This document shows, one piece after another, positions 1 to 5,376 of a stretch of DNA of 5,376 bases; the stretch's first letter is position 1; each line of letters opens with the position of its first letter. This DNA is from Kiritimatiellia bacterium (lineage in GTDB: Bacteria > Verrucomicrobiota > Kiritimatiellia > RFP12 > UBA1067): the NCBI GenBank assembly GCA_024405335.1, contig JAKSOX010000143.1, positions 1 to 5,376 on the forward strand, in the 5' to 3' direction. A program made the position numbers and the translations under genes. The notes beneath the pieces are model-generated. The model was given only the letters and a program-made list of their open reading frames with translations. It did not search any database and was not told where the DNA came from.

Positions 1-90
1 GTGGAATCGGCGCCGGAAATTCCGTGCGAATCCATCGCGCGCGTATTGGAAGCGGACGATTGGGCGCGGCGGTTCGCCGCATCGCGCTGA
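1..90 (+). CDS. C-terminal end of an unidentified protein (partial)
   Basis: Frame 1 is open from the left edge to a TGA at 88-90 and encodes 29 residues ending in DDWARRFAASR. About 21 of 29 sense codons end in G or C, which matches the coding bias of the neighbouring genes. The stop is followed directly by the AAGGAG ribosome binding site of the next gene, an arrangement typical of translationally coupled operon genes. The GTG at position 1 is probably an internal valine codon and not a start. The fragment is too short to assign a family. It is called coding because of its frame, its base composition and its fit to the downstream start site. Confidence 0.45.
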   Translation: MESAPEIPCESIARVLEADDWARRFAASR

Positions 91-96
91 AAGGAG
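91..96 (+). promoter_or_regulatory. Ribosome binding site fixing the GTG start of the DjlA-like gene
   Basis: AAGGAG lies six bases upstream of the GTG at 103 and immediately after the TGA of the upstream reading frame. No ATG in this frame gives a comparable start near the glycine-rich N-terminus, so this site decides the GTG start. Confidence 0.75.
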
Positions 97-102
97 CTGG
101 AC

Positions 103-879
103 GTGGGACTTTTGGGTGCAGGCATCGGCGGCATTTTGGGCGCGCGCGGCGGGTGGTTGTGGGCGCTGATCGGCGCGGCCATCGGCAGCGGCATCGAAGA
201 ACACGTGCGCGCGTCGCGGCGGACCGGCTCGTCGGGCGGCGATGAAGACGCTGGTTCTCGCGAACTGTTCGTGCTTGGCGCCATTTCGGCCATGTTGGCC
301 AAGATGGCCAAGGCCGACGGCCGCGTGTCCGAGAACGAAGTGCGCTATTGCGAGGGCGTGTTCGACCGACTGGGATTGCGCGGCGAAAAGCGGAAATACT
401 GCATCCGCGTTTTCCGCACGGCCAAAAACGACGCGCATTCGATTTACGCCTACGCATCTTCGTTCGCGGCCGAGCAGACGGATGAAAGCGTGCGCGAAAT
501 CGTCTACGACATCCTGTGGGATTTGGCGTGCGTGGACGGGCGGCTCGGTTCGGCGGAGCGCGAAATCCTGCGCCAGATCACCGGTCCGCTTGGCGTCAAT
601 CCGCGTTTGTACGCTTGGCAGTGCTCGCGCCGCCACGTGTCCGAAGAAGGCGCGCGCGCGCCTACGCGCGACGACCCCTATGCGGTGCTTGGCTGCGCCC
701 GCACGGCGTCGGACGAGGAACTGCGCAACGCTTTCCGCGCCAAGGCGAAGCGCCTTCATCCGGATATGTTGCGCGCACAGGGCCTGTCGGAAGAACTGGT
801 AGGCCGCGCCACGGAACAGATGGCGCGCCTCAACGCCGCATGGGACGAAATCAAGAAAGAGCGCGGCATTGCTTCTTGA
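103..879 (+). CDS. djlA: DjlA-type membrane-anchored J-domain co-chaperone with TerB-like domain
   Basis: This 258-residue protein has the three-part layout of DjlA (about 270 residues in E. coli). Residues 2-30 are a glycine-rich hydrophobic segment with GxxxG-like spacing, probably a single membrane anchor. Residues about 54-165 form a helical TerB-like domain with the paired acidic signatures ADGRVSENE (71-79) and CVDGRLGSAE (143-152). Residues about 190-258 are a C-terminal J domain with DPYAVLG (191-197) and the HPD tripeptide at 219-221, followed by the DjlA-like pattern MLRAQGLSEELV. The HPD motif is what stimulates DnaK ATPase activity, so the protein should recruit DnaK to the inner membrane face. 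The GTG start is set by AAGGAG at 91-96. The gene may be coupled to the partial gene upstream. A promoter for the next gene lies beyond its stop, so it may be in a separate transcript from ilvE. The architecture is clear; the exact client or role is not. Confidence 0.88.
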   Translation: MGLLGAGIGGILGARGGWLWALIGAAIGSGIEEHVRASRRTGSSGGDEDAGSRELFVLGAISAMLAKMAKADGRVSENEVRYCEGVFDRLGLRGEKRKYCIRVFRTAKNDAHSIYAYASSFAAEQTDESVREIVYDILWDLACVDGRLGSAEREILRQITGPLGVNPRLYAWQCSRRHVSEEGARAPTRDDPYAVLGCARTASDEELRNAFRAKAKRLHPDMLRAQGLSEELVGRATEQMARLNAAWDEIKKERGIAS

Positions 880-947
880 CCGAAGCAGGTGCAAAACAGG
901 CGCGATACGCGAAGCGGAAAATTTCGCCCGCCGTGCTGCTGAAAAAG

Positions 948-956
948 TGGTATAAT
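948..956 (+). promoter_or_regulatory. Extended -10 promoter upstream of ilvE
   Basis: TGGTATAAT is a perfect TATAAT (951-956) with the TGn extension typical of extended -10 promoters. No convincing -35 hexamer lies 16-18 bases upstream, where the sequence is GC-rich (CCGCCG at 928-933), which fits an extended -10 type. The predicted transcription start is near 963, leaving a leader of about 20 bases before the ATG at 984. The element stands out as AT-rich in a GC-rich background. No terminator for the upstream gene is visible in 880-947; the CGCGATACGCG inverted repeat at 901-911 is short and lacks a T run. Confidence 0.65.
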
Positions 957-969
957 ACGGACTTCAACG

Positions 970-975
970 AAAGGA
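970..975 (+). promoter_or_regulatory. Ribosome binding site of ilvE
   Basis: AAAGGA lies eight bases upstream of the ATG at 984. It supports this start over in-frame upstream extensions, which would read back through the promoter and into the djlA region. Confidence 0.7.
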
Positions 976-983
976 CCATAATC

Positions 984-2000
984 ATGCCTAACATCGATTG
1001 GAAGAATCTTGGATTCGGATTTTCGGACGTCAACTGCCACATCCGCTACACGTGGAAGGACGGCAAGTGGAGCAAGCCCAAATTCGTGAAGAAACCCTTC
1101 ATCTCCATGCACATCGGAGCGAGCTGCCTGCATTACGGCCAGGAGTGCTTCGAGGGCATGAAGGCGTTTCGCCAAAAGAACGGCAAGGTCGTGATCTTCC
1201 GTCCCGAGGAAAACGCGAAGCGCATGTTCCGCACGGCCGAGCGTACCGTGATGCCGCCCGTTCCCGTGGAAATGTTCGTGGAAGCGGCCGAGAAGGTCGT
1301 GAAGGCCAATCTCGAGTACGTGCCGCCGTACGGCACGGGCGGTTCGCTCTACATTCGCCCGCTTCTGATCGGCACGGGTCCGCAGATTGGCGTGGCCCCC
1401 GCGCACGAGTACACGTTCCTCATGATGGTGATGCCCGTGGGCGCCTACTACAAGGGCGGTCTCAAGCCCGTGCGCGCCTGCATTCTCGACGATTGGGACC
1501 GCGCGGCGCCGCACGGCATGGGCGACGTGAAGGTGGGCGGCAACTACGCCGCGTCGCTCTTCGCCCACGAAAAGGCCAAGCACGACGGCTGGCCCGTGGA
1601 GCTCTACCTCGACGCCAAGACGCACAAGTACGTCGAAGAGTTCTCCACTTCCAACTTCCTCGCGATCACCAAGGACGGCACCTACGTGACGCCCGATTCC
1701 TGCTCGGTTTTGCCGTCCGTCACCAACATGTCCCTCAAGCAGGTCGCCGCCGACCTCGGCTGGAAGGTCGAGTGCCGCAAGGTCCGTTACGAGGAAATCA
1801 AGGATTTCGCCGAAGTCGCCGCGTGCGGCACCGCCGTGGTGGTCACGCCCGTGTGGGAAATCACGCGCGGCAAAGAAGTGATCAAGATTTCCGACCCAAA
1901 GAAACCGGGCAAGGGACTGCAGAAACTTTTCGACACGGTCCAGGGCATCCAGTACGGGCGCATCAAAGACGTTCACGGCTGGTGCCACGAGGTGAAGTGA
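984..2000 (+). CDS. ilvE: Branched-chain amino acid aminotransferase
   Basis: This 338-residue enzyme is a PLP-dependent fold-type IV aminotransferase. It catalyses the last step of valine, leucine and isoleucine synthesis (or the first step of their breakdown), exchanging the amino group with glutamate, in the cytoplasm. Visible family signatures are LHYGQECFEGMKAFR (49-63), GSLYIRPLLIGTG (120-132), GDVKVGGNYAASLFA (180-194) with Lys183 as the expected Schiff-base lysine, VEEFSTSNF (217-225) in the cofactor-binding region, VLPSVTN (242-248) and ACGTAVVVTPV (280-290). The C-terminus GIQYGRIKDVHGW is the type found in the longer, eukaryote-like BCAT subgroup common in Bacteroidota and related phyla, whose usual length is about 340-360 residues. 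The start is fixed by the ribosome binding site at 970-975 and the promoter at 948-956. The stop is 29 bases before the OstA-like gene, so co-transcription is likely. The enzyme appears intact. The FSTSN sequence varies from the more common CG(A/T)xN or GTxN form. Confidence 0.95.
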   Translation: MPNIDWKNLGFGFSDVNCHIRYTWKDGKWSKPKFVKKPFISMHIGASCLHYGQECFEGMKAFRQKNGKVVIFRPEENAKRMFRTAERTVMPPVPVEMFVEAAEKVVKANLEYVPPYGTGGSLYIRPLLIGTGPQIGVAPAHEYTFLMMVMPVGAYYKGGLKPVRACILDDWDRAAPHGMGDVKVGGNYAASLFAHEKAKHDGWPVELYLDAKTHKYVEEFSTSNFLAITKDGTYVTPDSCSVLPSVTNMSLKQVAADLGWKVECRKVRYEEIKDFAEVAACGTAVVVTPVWEITRGKEVIKISDPKKPGKGLQKLFDTVQGIQYGRIKDVHGWCHEVK

Positions 2001-2029
2001 TTGCGCGAATCGGCATACGGAGTCCGCAC

Positions 2030-3307
2030 ATGAGTTTTCGCTGTTTGAAACTGCTTGGCGTTTTGTTTTTCATGGGCGTTTTGCCCGCTCGGGCGGTGGA
2101 CCTCTCCGATCTCATGATTGCGGACGACGTGATGCTGAAAAAGCCGTCGGCGAAGAAAACGGGCGACAAGCCGATTTCTGCGCGCCCGGTCAAGCCCACG
2201 AAAAAAGCAGCGACCAAAAAGGCCGCTCCTGCGGTTGTCACCAACACGGTAGTTCGGAAGGTGGTGGTCGAGAAGCCGGTGGAGAAGATCGTCGAAAAGA
2301 AGGTCGTGGTCGAAAAGCCAGTCACGAACGTCGTCGAGAAGCGGGTGGTGGTCGAGAAGCCGGTTGAAGTGGAGAAGATCGTCGAAAAGAAGGTCGTGGT
2401 CGAAAGGCCGGTCACGAACGTGGTCGAGAAAAAGGTGGTGGTCGACAGACCGGTTGAAGTGGAGAAGATCGTCGAAAGGCCGGTGGTCGTGGAAAAGCAG
2501 GTTTTCGTCGTCCAGCCGGTCACGAACGTGATCGAGAAAGCGGTCATCATCGAAAAGCCCGTTGAAGTCGAAAAGATCGTCGAGAAGGAAGTGGTGGTTG
2601 AGCGGACGAACGTGGTGGAGAAGGTCGTGGTCAAGAAAGAGCGCGACACGGTGGTAGAGGACAAGTTGAAATCGGAGAAGGAGGCGTTGGAGAAACGGCT
2701 TGCCGACACGGAAAAGGAGTTGGCCAGCAAGGAGAAGCAGATCGATTACTTGCGCAATCCCGATCCCGACGAACGGCCCGTGGCGAAGACGCCTGTCGCG
2801 GAAGACGCGGTCGAGGAGTCGCCGAAGCCGTACGTGCGTCCCGTGCGGCCGCCGCGCAAGAAAATGGTGATCACCGGGCGCCCCGCGAAGATCACGGCCT
2901 TGCACACCAATTACGACCGCAAAGAAGGCGTGATTCTGTTCGACAAAAACGTGTACGTGGACGACGAGCAGTACCAGATGCACGCCGATCGGCTGTACGT
3001 GTTTTTGGACGGCACGAACGACTTGAAGCGGATTGTCGCCATCGGCCACGTGTCGGTCACGAACGACGCCAAGATCGTGCATTGCGCGAAGGCGACGTAT
3101 TCGAAGACGACCGGCAAGATGGTGTTGTATTCCGGCGACGGCATCACCGCCGAAGTGCGCGACGAATCGAAAGCCGACGACCAGATCGTGCGCGGCGAGA
3201 AGATTTTCTATTGGGTCAATTCCGGCCACACCGAGGTCTACAAGACCGAGGCGACGATGCCGTCTTCCGGCATCAAGGGCGGGAAAGCCGAACTTTTCGG
3301 CAAATGA
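2030..3307 (+). CDS. Exported OstA/LptA-domain protein with V/E/K charged repeats and coiled coil
   Basis: This 425-residue protein has four parts. (1) Residues 1-22 are a Sec signal peptide with a probable cleavage at ARA|V. (2) Residues 23-73 are a Lys/Ala/Pro-rich linker. (3) Residues 74-194 are tandem repeats of about 30 residues built from VVVEKPV, VEKIVEK and PVTNVVEK; EKIVE recurs at 85, 115, 145 and 181 and PVTN at 97, 127 and 163. Residues about 195-242 then form a charged, coiled-coil-like helix. (4) Residues about 279-425 resemble the LptA/OstA fold, with GVILFDKNVYVDDEQYQMHADRL-like alternation (300-322), LKRIVAIGHVSVTN (332-345) and ATYSKTTGKMVL (355-366), the usual 'modified strand, then base-level strand' pattern. 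LptA-type domains bridge LPS across the periplasm, so a role in LPS or outer-membrane assembly is likely but inferred. The ATG at 2030 has CGGAG at 2018-2022 and gives the signal peptide. The gene sits 29 bp after ilvE and 19 bp before maf. Confidence 0.85.
   Translation: MSFRCLKLLGVLFFMGVLPARAVDLSDLMIADDVMLKKPSAKKTGDKPISARPVKPTKKAATKKAAPAVVTNTVVRKVVVEKPVEKIVEKKVVVEKPVTNVVEKRVVVEKPVEVEKIVEKKVVVERPVTNVVEKKVVVDRPVEVEKIVERPVVVEKQVFVVQPVTNVIEKAVIIEKPVEVEKIVEKEVVVERTNVVEKVVVKKERDTVVEDKLKSEKEALEKRLADTEKELASKEKQIDYLRNPDPDERPVAKTPVAEDAVEESPKPYVRPVRPPRKKMVITGRPAKITALHTNYDRKEGVILFDKNVYVDDEQYQMHADRLYVFLDGTNDLKRIVAIGHVSVTNDAKIVHCAKATYSKTTGKMVLYSGDGITAEVRDESKADDQIVRGEKIFYWVNSGHTEVYKTEATMPSSGIKGGKAELFGK
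2249..2611 (+). repeat. In-frame 90-bp tandem repeats inside the OstA-like gene
   Basis: Four imperfect units can be laid out at 2249-2329, 2330-2419, 2420-2527 and 2528-2611 (81, 90, 108 and 84 bp, all multiples of three). Positions 2281-2340 match 2371-2430 at 57 of 60 bases, exactly 90 bp apart. A 28-base identical block recurs at 2360-2387 and 2450-2477, also 90 bp apart. Unit 3 carries an 18-bp (six-codon) expansion. Near-identity at the DNA level points to duplication within the gene by slippage or recombination, with the later units more diverged. Confidence 0.92.
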
Positions 3308-3314
3308 CGGTTCT

Positions 3315-3319
3315 GGAGG
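3315..3319 (+). promoter_or_regulatory. Ribosome binding site fixing the TTG start of maf
   Basis: GGAGG lies seven bases upstream of the TTG at 3327. No ATG or GTG in this frame fits the start of the Maf domain, so this site supports a TTG start. A second GGAG at 3321-3324 is too close to the TTG to be used. Confidence 0.7.
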
Positions 3320-3326
3320 CGGAGTT

Positions 3327-3884
3327 TTGGACGGCACTTTGATTTTGGCGTCTGGCAGTCCCCGTCGCGCAAAAATCCTGGCGAACGCTGGCGTTGCGTT
3401 TTCCGTGGTGAAAACGGACGCGCCGGAAGTGTCCATTCCCGAAGATCCCGAGCGCACCGTGCGCGAGAACGCCTTGCTCAAATGGAGCGCCGCCGTCGCG
3501 GCTGGCGTTTCCGGTCAGGTGCTCGCCGCGGACACGATCGTCTGGTTCGGGAACAAAATCTACGGCAAACCGCGCGATTTCTCGGAGGCGGCCCGTTTTC
3601 TGCGCGAACTCGGCGGACAAACGCACTGCGTGTACACTGGCGTTTGCTTCGGCGCGGCCGGGAAAGAGCCGCAAACGGCGGTGGAGACGGCCAGCGTCAC
3701 GCTTCGTTCGCTGGACGACGCGGCGATCGCGGAATACGTCGAGAAAATCCGTCCCGTGGACCGCGCCGGCGCCTACGACATCGACGAAAACGGCGAACTG
3801 CTGGTGGCCGCGTTCTCGGGCGAATACGAAAACGTCATGGGACTGCCCTTGGCGCCGCTGCGGCGTTGGGGCGTGGTGCGCTGA
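3327..3884 (+). CDS. maf: Maf-family nucleoside triphosphate pyrophosphatase (YhdE-like)
   Basis: The 185-residue product matches Maf/HAM1-fold pyrophosphatases (usually about 190-200 residues), which hydrolyse nucleotides such as dTTP, UTP or modified bases to monophosphates in the cytoplasm. They are thought to clean the nucleotide pool or restrain division. Visible motifs are LILASGSPRRAKIL (5-18, substrate loop), LAADTIV (66-72) with Asp69 as the expected catalytic residue, GKP (80-82), GGQTHCVYTGV (96-106) and GAYDIDENGELLV (148-160) followed by NVMGLPL (169-175). The SGSPRR form is typical of the YhdE (dTTP/UTP) branch; the YceF branch usually has STSPYR. Substrate preference is therefore a family-based inference. 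Translation starts at TTG 3327, just before the first conserved strand; longer in-frame extensions overlap the OstA-like gene and show no homology. The gene lies 19 bp after the OstA-like gene and its stop abuts the stop of the opposing esterase. Confidence 0.92.
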   Translation: MDGTLILASGSPRRAKILANAGVAFSVVKTDAPEVSIPEDPERTVRENALLKWSAAVAAGVSGQVLAADTIVWFGNKIYGKPRDFSEAARFLRELGGQTHCVYTGVCFGAAGKEPQTAVETASVTLRSLDDAAIAEYVEKIRPVDRAGAYDIDENGELLVAAFSGEYENVMGLPLAPLRRWGVVR

Positions 3885-5246
3885 TCACCACTTGCCGAGG
3901 ATTTCGAAAAGGCGGTGCCCGCCGTGCCAGTTCCCGGCGTCGTGTCCGGCGGGCGGATTGAGCCACAGGTATTTCTTCACGCCCGCGGGAATCGCGTGGT
4001 AGGCCGAAACGACTCCGTCCGGCGGGCACAGCGTGTCGCAATAGCCGGTGCCGATCGTCACTTCTTTGCCCGGCGAGTAGAGCGTGCAGAAGTTCACCGC
4101 GTCGAAATAGCGGGCCGTTTCCGCGGTCGTGCGGTCCTGCTCGGAAAGTCTGCCGCCGGTGTCGGGTTTCCAGAACTGCGGGTAGCCGTTCATGCGTCCT
4201 GCGCGAGCGGCGTTGTGGTCGCACAGCGCGGGCACGCAGGCGCACACGAATTTAACGTCCGGATCGAGCGCGCCCATGATCAGCGCCTGCCCGCCGCCGA
4301 GCGATTCGCCGTTGAGCAGGAAGTCGCGGCCGTTCCATTCGGGCAGCGACTTGCCCCAGGCCATAGCGCGCAGGTTGCGCAGTATCATCCACTTGTAGAA
4401 AGCCGTCTTGGGGCTTTCCATGCCGCGCCTGGCGTAGTCTTTCACGTCGCTCTCGTACCACTGCGACTTTTCGTAGTCCCACGGTTCGCCCAGATCGTTC
4501 GGAATGCCGAACTTGTTCATCTGGATGCTGATGGCGACTTCGCCGTAGTGGTCGCTGCGGTAGGCGGCCACGTCTCCCGCGCCGTTGAAGCCCACGTAGA
4601 GCGGGAGCGATTTCGGTTTCGCGCCCACGGGCATGGACACGAATCCCGTGGCGGGTCTCGGCCCCGCGCAGGTCACTTCGAATTCCCAGGTGCGGACTTT
4701 CCCCTTGAAGTTTTTCAGCGGCTCTATTTCCTTCAGCTTCGCCTTCATCGGCGTTTTCGCGGCGGCGGCGATTTCCGCGTCCCAAAACGCCTTGAAATCG
4801 TCCGGCGGCGGCAGCGCCGGCCTGATCGCGTCCAAACCGCAGATGGCGCCAGCCTGGGCCTTGGCGCGGCCAAACCTGGCCGTCGCATGCACCCATCCGG
4901 GAACCGCGGGCGCGTTTGCCTCGAAGCGCGCTTCGCCCCGCGCGTCGAGCGCGACGGAATTCGTCATTGGCGCATACCAGGCGCCAGCAGATTCGACCAC
5001 CACCTCCACCATGGCGCCGGCGGCGGGCTTGCCGTCGGCCGTGGCCGAAATCTTGAACGCCGGTTTCGCGTTGGCTGCGCATTGACCCACGGTCGACGCG
5101 ACAGCGTTCGTGTTGTACGCGACGCTGACGCCCGTTGGCGCGTCGTTCGCGATTGCGATCTTGTGGACGGGCGCGGCCGCTGAAGAACGCCAGGCGGCAA
5201 GCGTCGCGGCGGCGAAAACCATTGCTTGGAGAAACGGAATTTTCAT
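3885..5246 (-). CDS. Secreted acetylxylan esterase-like (CE7/AXE1-type) alpha/beta hydrolase
   Basis: The 453-residue protein begins with a Sec signal peptide (residues 1-25, cleavage near SAAA|PV). Residues about 26-135 look like a beta-rich N-terminal domain. A CE7/acetylxylan-esterase alpha/beta-hydrolase domain follows from about 145. It carries RRGMESP (273-279), the nucleophile elbow GESLGG (313-318, Ser315), TGYCDTLCPPDG (400-411, catalytic Asp404) and AGHDAG (433-438, His435), so the Ser-Asp-His triad is complete. CE7 enzymes remove acetyl groups from xylan fragments and small acetyl esters such as cephalosporin C. A secreted member in a saprophyte or gut bacterium most likely deacetylates hemicellulose or other glycans outside the cytoplasm. 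The ATG at 5246 is preferred over an in-frame ATG at 5267. It has AGAAAGG six bases upstream and gives a standard signal peptide, while the upper ATG lies too close to the predicted transcription start. The exact substrate is not visible from the sequence. Confidence 0.9.
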   Translation of the reverse strand: MKIPFLQAMVFAAATLAAWRSSAAAPVHKIAIANDAPTGVSVAYNTNAVASTVGQCAANAKPAFKISATADGKPAAGAMVEVVVESAGAWYAPMTNSVALDARGEARFEANAPAVPGWVHATARFGRAKAQAGAICGLDAIRPALPPPDDFKAFWDAEIAAAAKTPMKAKLKEIEPLKNFKGKVRTWEFEVTCAGPRPATGFVSMPVGAKPKSLPLYVGFNGAGDVAAYRSDHYGEVAISIQMNKFGIPNDLGEPWDYEKSQWYESDVKDYARRGMESPKTAFYKWMILRNLRAMAWGKSLPEWNGRDFLLNGESLGGGQALIMGALDPDVKFVCACVPALCDHNAARAGRMNGYPQFWKPDTGGRLSEQDRTTAETARYFDAVNFCTLYSPGKEVTIGTGYCDTLCPPDGVVSAYHAIPAGVKKYLWLNPPAGHDAGNWHGGHRLFEILGKW

Positions 5247-5252
5247 GGCGGA

Positions 5253-5259
5253 CCTTTCT
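5253..5259 (-). promoter_or_regulatory. Ribosome binding site of the esterase
   Basis: On the minus strand AGAAAGG lies six bases before the ATG at 5246. It supports that start over the ATG at 5267, which has no comparable site. Confidence 0.7.
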
Positions 5260-5281
5260 GGATGCAAACGAAAACGACGCC

Positions 5282-5310
5282 ATTATACGCCATGCAATTT
5301 TTTTTTCCAA
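5282..5310 (-). promoter_or_regulatory. Sigma-70-type promoter of the esterase
   Basis: Read on the minus strand, TTGGAA (5310-5305) is followed by a 17-base spacer and a perfect TATAAT (5287-5282). The -35 matches TTGACA at four of six positions. The spacer begins with an A-tract that could add curvature. Transcription would start near 5275, about 29 bases before the ATG at 5246. This is the best-formed promoter in the window. Confidence 0.8.
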
Positions 5311-5311
5311 C

Positions 5312-5325
5312 CCCCGCGTCCGGGG
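5312..5325. other. Small GC hairpin beside the right-edge start site
   Basis: CCCCG (5312-5316), a CGTC loop and CGGGG (5321-5325) form a five-pair perfect hairpin. On the plus strand its 3' arm overlaps a GGAGG sequence at 5324-5328 that would serve the ATG at 5338, so it could mask that ribosome binding site. It lies just outside the -35 of the minus-strand promoter. It is not a terminator: no T run follows it on either strand. A role is possible but not shown. Confidence 0.3.
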
Positions 5326-5336
5326 AGGGTATGTGC

Positions 5337-5356
5337 GATGAAAAACGATGAAAAAC
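5337..5356 (+). repeat. 10-bp perfect tandem repeat at the right-edge start codon
   Basis: GATGAAAAAC occurs twice in a row (5337-5346 and 5347-5356). Each copy contains an ATG, in different frames. The first ATG (5338) opens a frame that stays open to the edge, while the second (5348) meets a TAG after four more codons. Confidence 0.85.
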
Positions 5357-5376
5357 GAGTGGTAGTTGCGGCTCGG
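5338..5376 (+). CDS. N-terminus of an unidentified gene (partial)
   Basis: The ATG at 5338 follows GGAGG (5324-5328) by nine bases and opens a frame reading MKNDEKRVVVAAR up to the window edge. Only 13 residues are visible, so no family can be named. The gene would be divergent from the esterase, sharing the 5247-5337 intergenic region, and could be its regulator or partner, but this is only positional. No clear plus-strand promoter is visible for it. An alternative ATG at 5331 lies too close to the ribosome binding site. Confidence 0.4.
   Translation, partial: MKNDEKRVVVAAR

Noticed and set aside
901..911. CGCGATACGCG inverted repeat between djlA and ilvE
   Set aside because: A four-pair stem without a T run is too weak for a terminator, and such GC-rich repeats are common by chance here.
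516..983. Upstream extension of the ilvE reading frame back to 516
   Set aside because: The extension overlaps djlA in another frame and crosses the -10 promoter. Homology begins exactly at the ATG at 984, which has its own ribosome binding site.
756..1988. Minus-strand 410-codon open frame opposite ilvE
   Set aside because: It is His/Arg-rich, has no domain motif and lies antisense to a clearly homologous aminotransferase. Long antisense frames are expected in GC-rich coding DNA.
1973..3481. Long minus-strand open frame (502 codons) and a second one at 1963-2730 rich in Ser/Thr/Phe
   Set aside because: Both are antisense shadows of the V/E/K repeat gene. Their repetitive composition (STTTFSTIF, DDLLHFN) is the complement of the real repeat, and they lack a ribosome binding site and any recognisable domain.
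3907..3923. Minus-strand hairpin GGCGG-GCA-CCGCC followed by TTTT, resembling an intrinsic terminator
   Set aside because: It lies before the esterase stop codon, encodes conserved C-terminal residues (HGGHRLF) and has only four T residues, so it is more likely a coding coincidence.
3915..5183. Plus-strand 422-codon open frame opposite the esterase
   Set aside because: It is Arg/Val/His-rich with no family motif and no ribosome binding site. The minus-strand frame carries a complete catalytic triad, signal peptide and promoter.

Overview
The window looks like ordinary chromosomal DNA from a GC-rich Gram-negative bacterium. The evidence is cleavable Sec signal peptides, a lipopolysaccharide-transport (LptA/OstA-type) domain, and GC-rich third codon positions with AT-rich promoter elements. 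The aminotransferase and the gene repertoire (OstA-like protein, Maf with a GAYDID motif, secreted CE7-type esterase) fit the Bacteroidota or the PVC group (Verrucomicrobiota/Kiritimatiellota). That placement is an inference from remembered family features, not a computed phylogeny.

Layout. Positions 1-90 hold the tail of an unidentified plus-strand gene. Its stop is followed at once by the Shine-Dalgarno of a DjlA-type co-chaperone (103-879: membrane anchor, TerB-like domain, C-terminal J domain). After a 104-bp gap with an extended -10 promoter comes a compact plus-strand group: a branched-chain aminotransferase (984-2000, ilvE), an exported OstA/LptA-domain protein with a striking Val/Glu/Lys repeat region (2030-3307), and a Maf nucleotide pyrophosphatase (3327-3884, TTG start). 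Gaps inside this group are 29 and 19 bp, so co-transcription is likely. The minus-strand gene 5246-3885 encodes a secreted acetylxylan-esterase-like alpha/beta hydrolase. It converges on maf with abutting stop codons. It has a clear promoter of its own at 5282-5310. A further plus-strand gene appears to begin at 5338 and runs off the window.

How the genes relate. The plus-strand group mixes housekeeping functions (protein quality control, branched-chain amino acid synthesis, envelope/LPS biogenesis, nucleotide-pool cleaning) and does not form one pathway. The esterase is a separate polysaccharide-deacetylation function with its own promoter.

No mobile element, CRISPR array, tRNA or rRNA was seen, and no convincing intrinsic terminator. 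No stretch over 300 bases lacks a gene. I see no clearly new multi-gene system. The most distinctive object is the repeat-bearing OstA-like protein, whose 90-bp tandem repeats encode an EKIVE/VVVEKPV-type charged motif between the signal peptide and the LptA-like domain.
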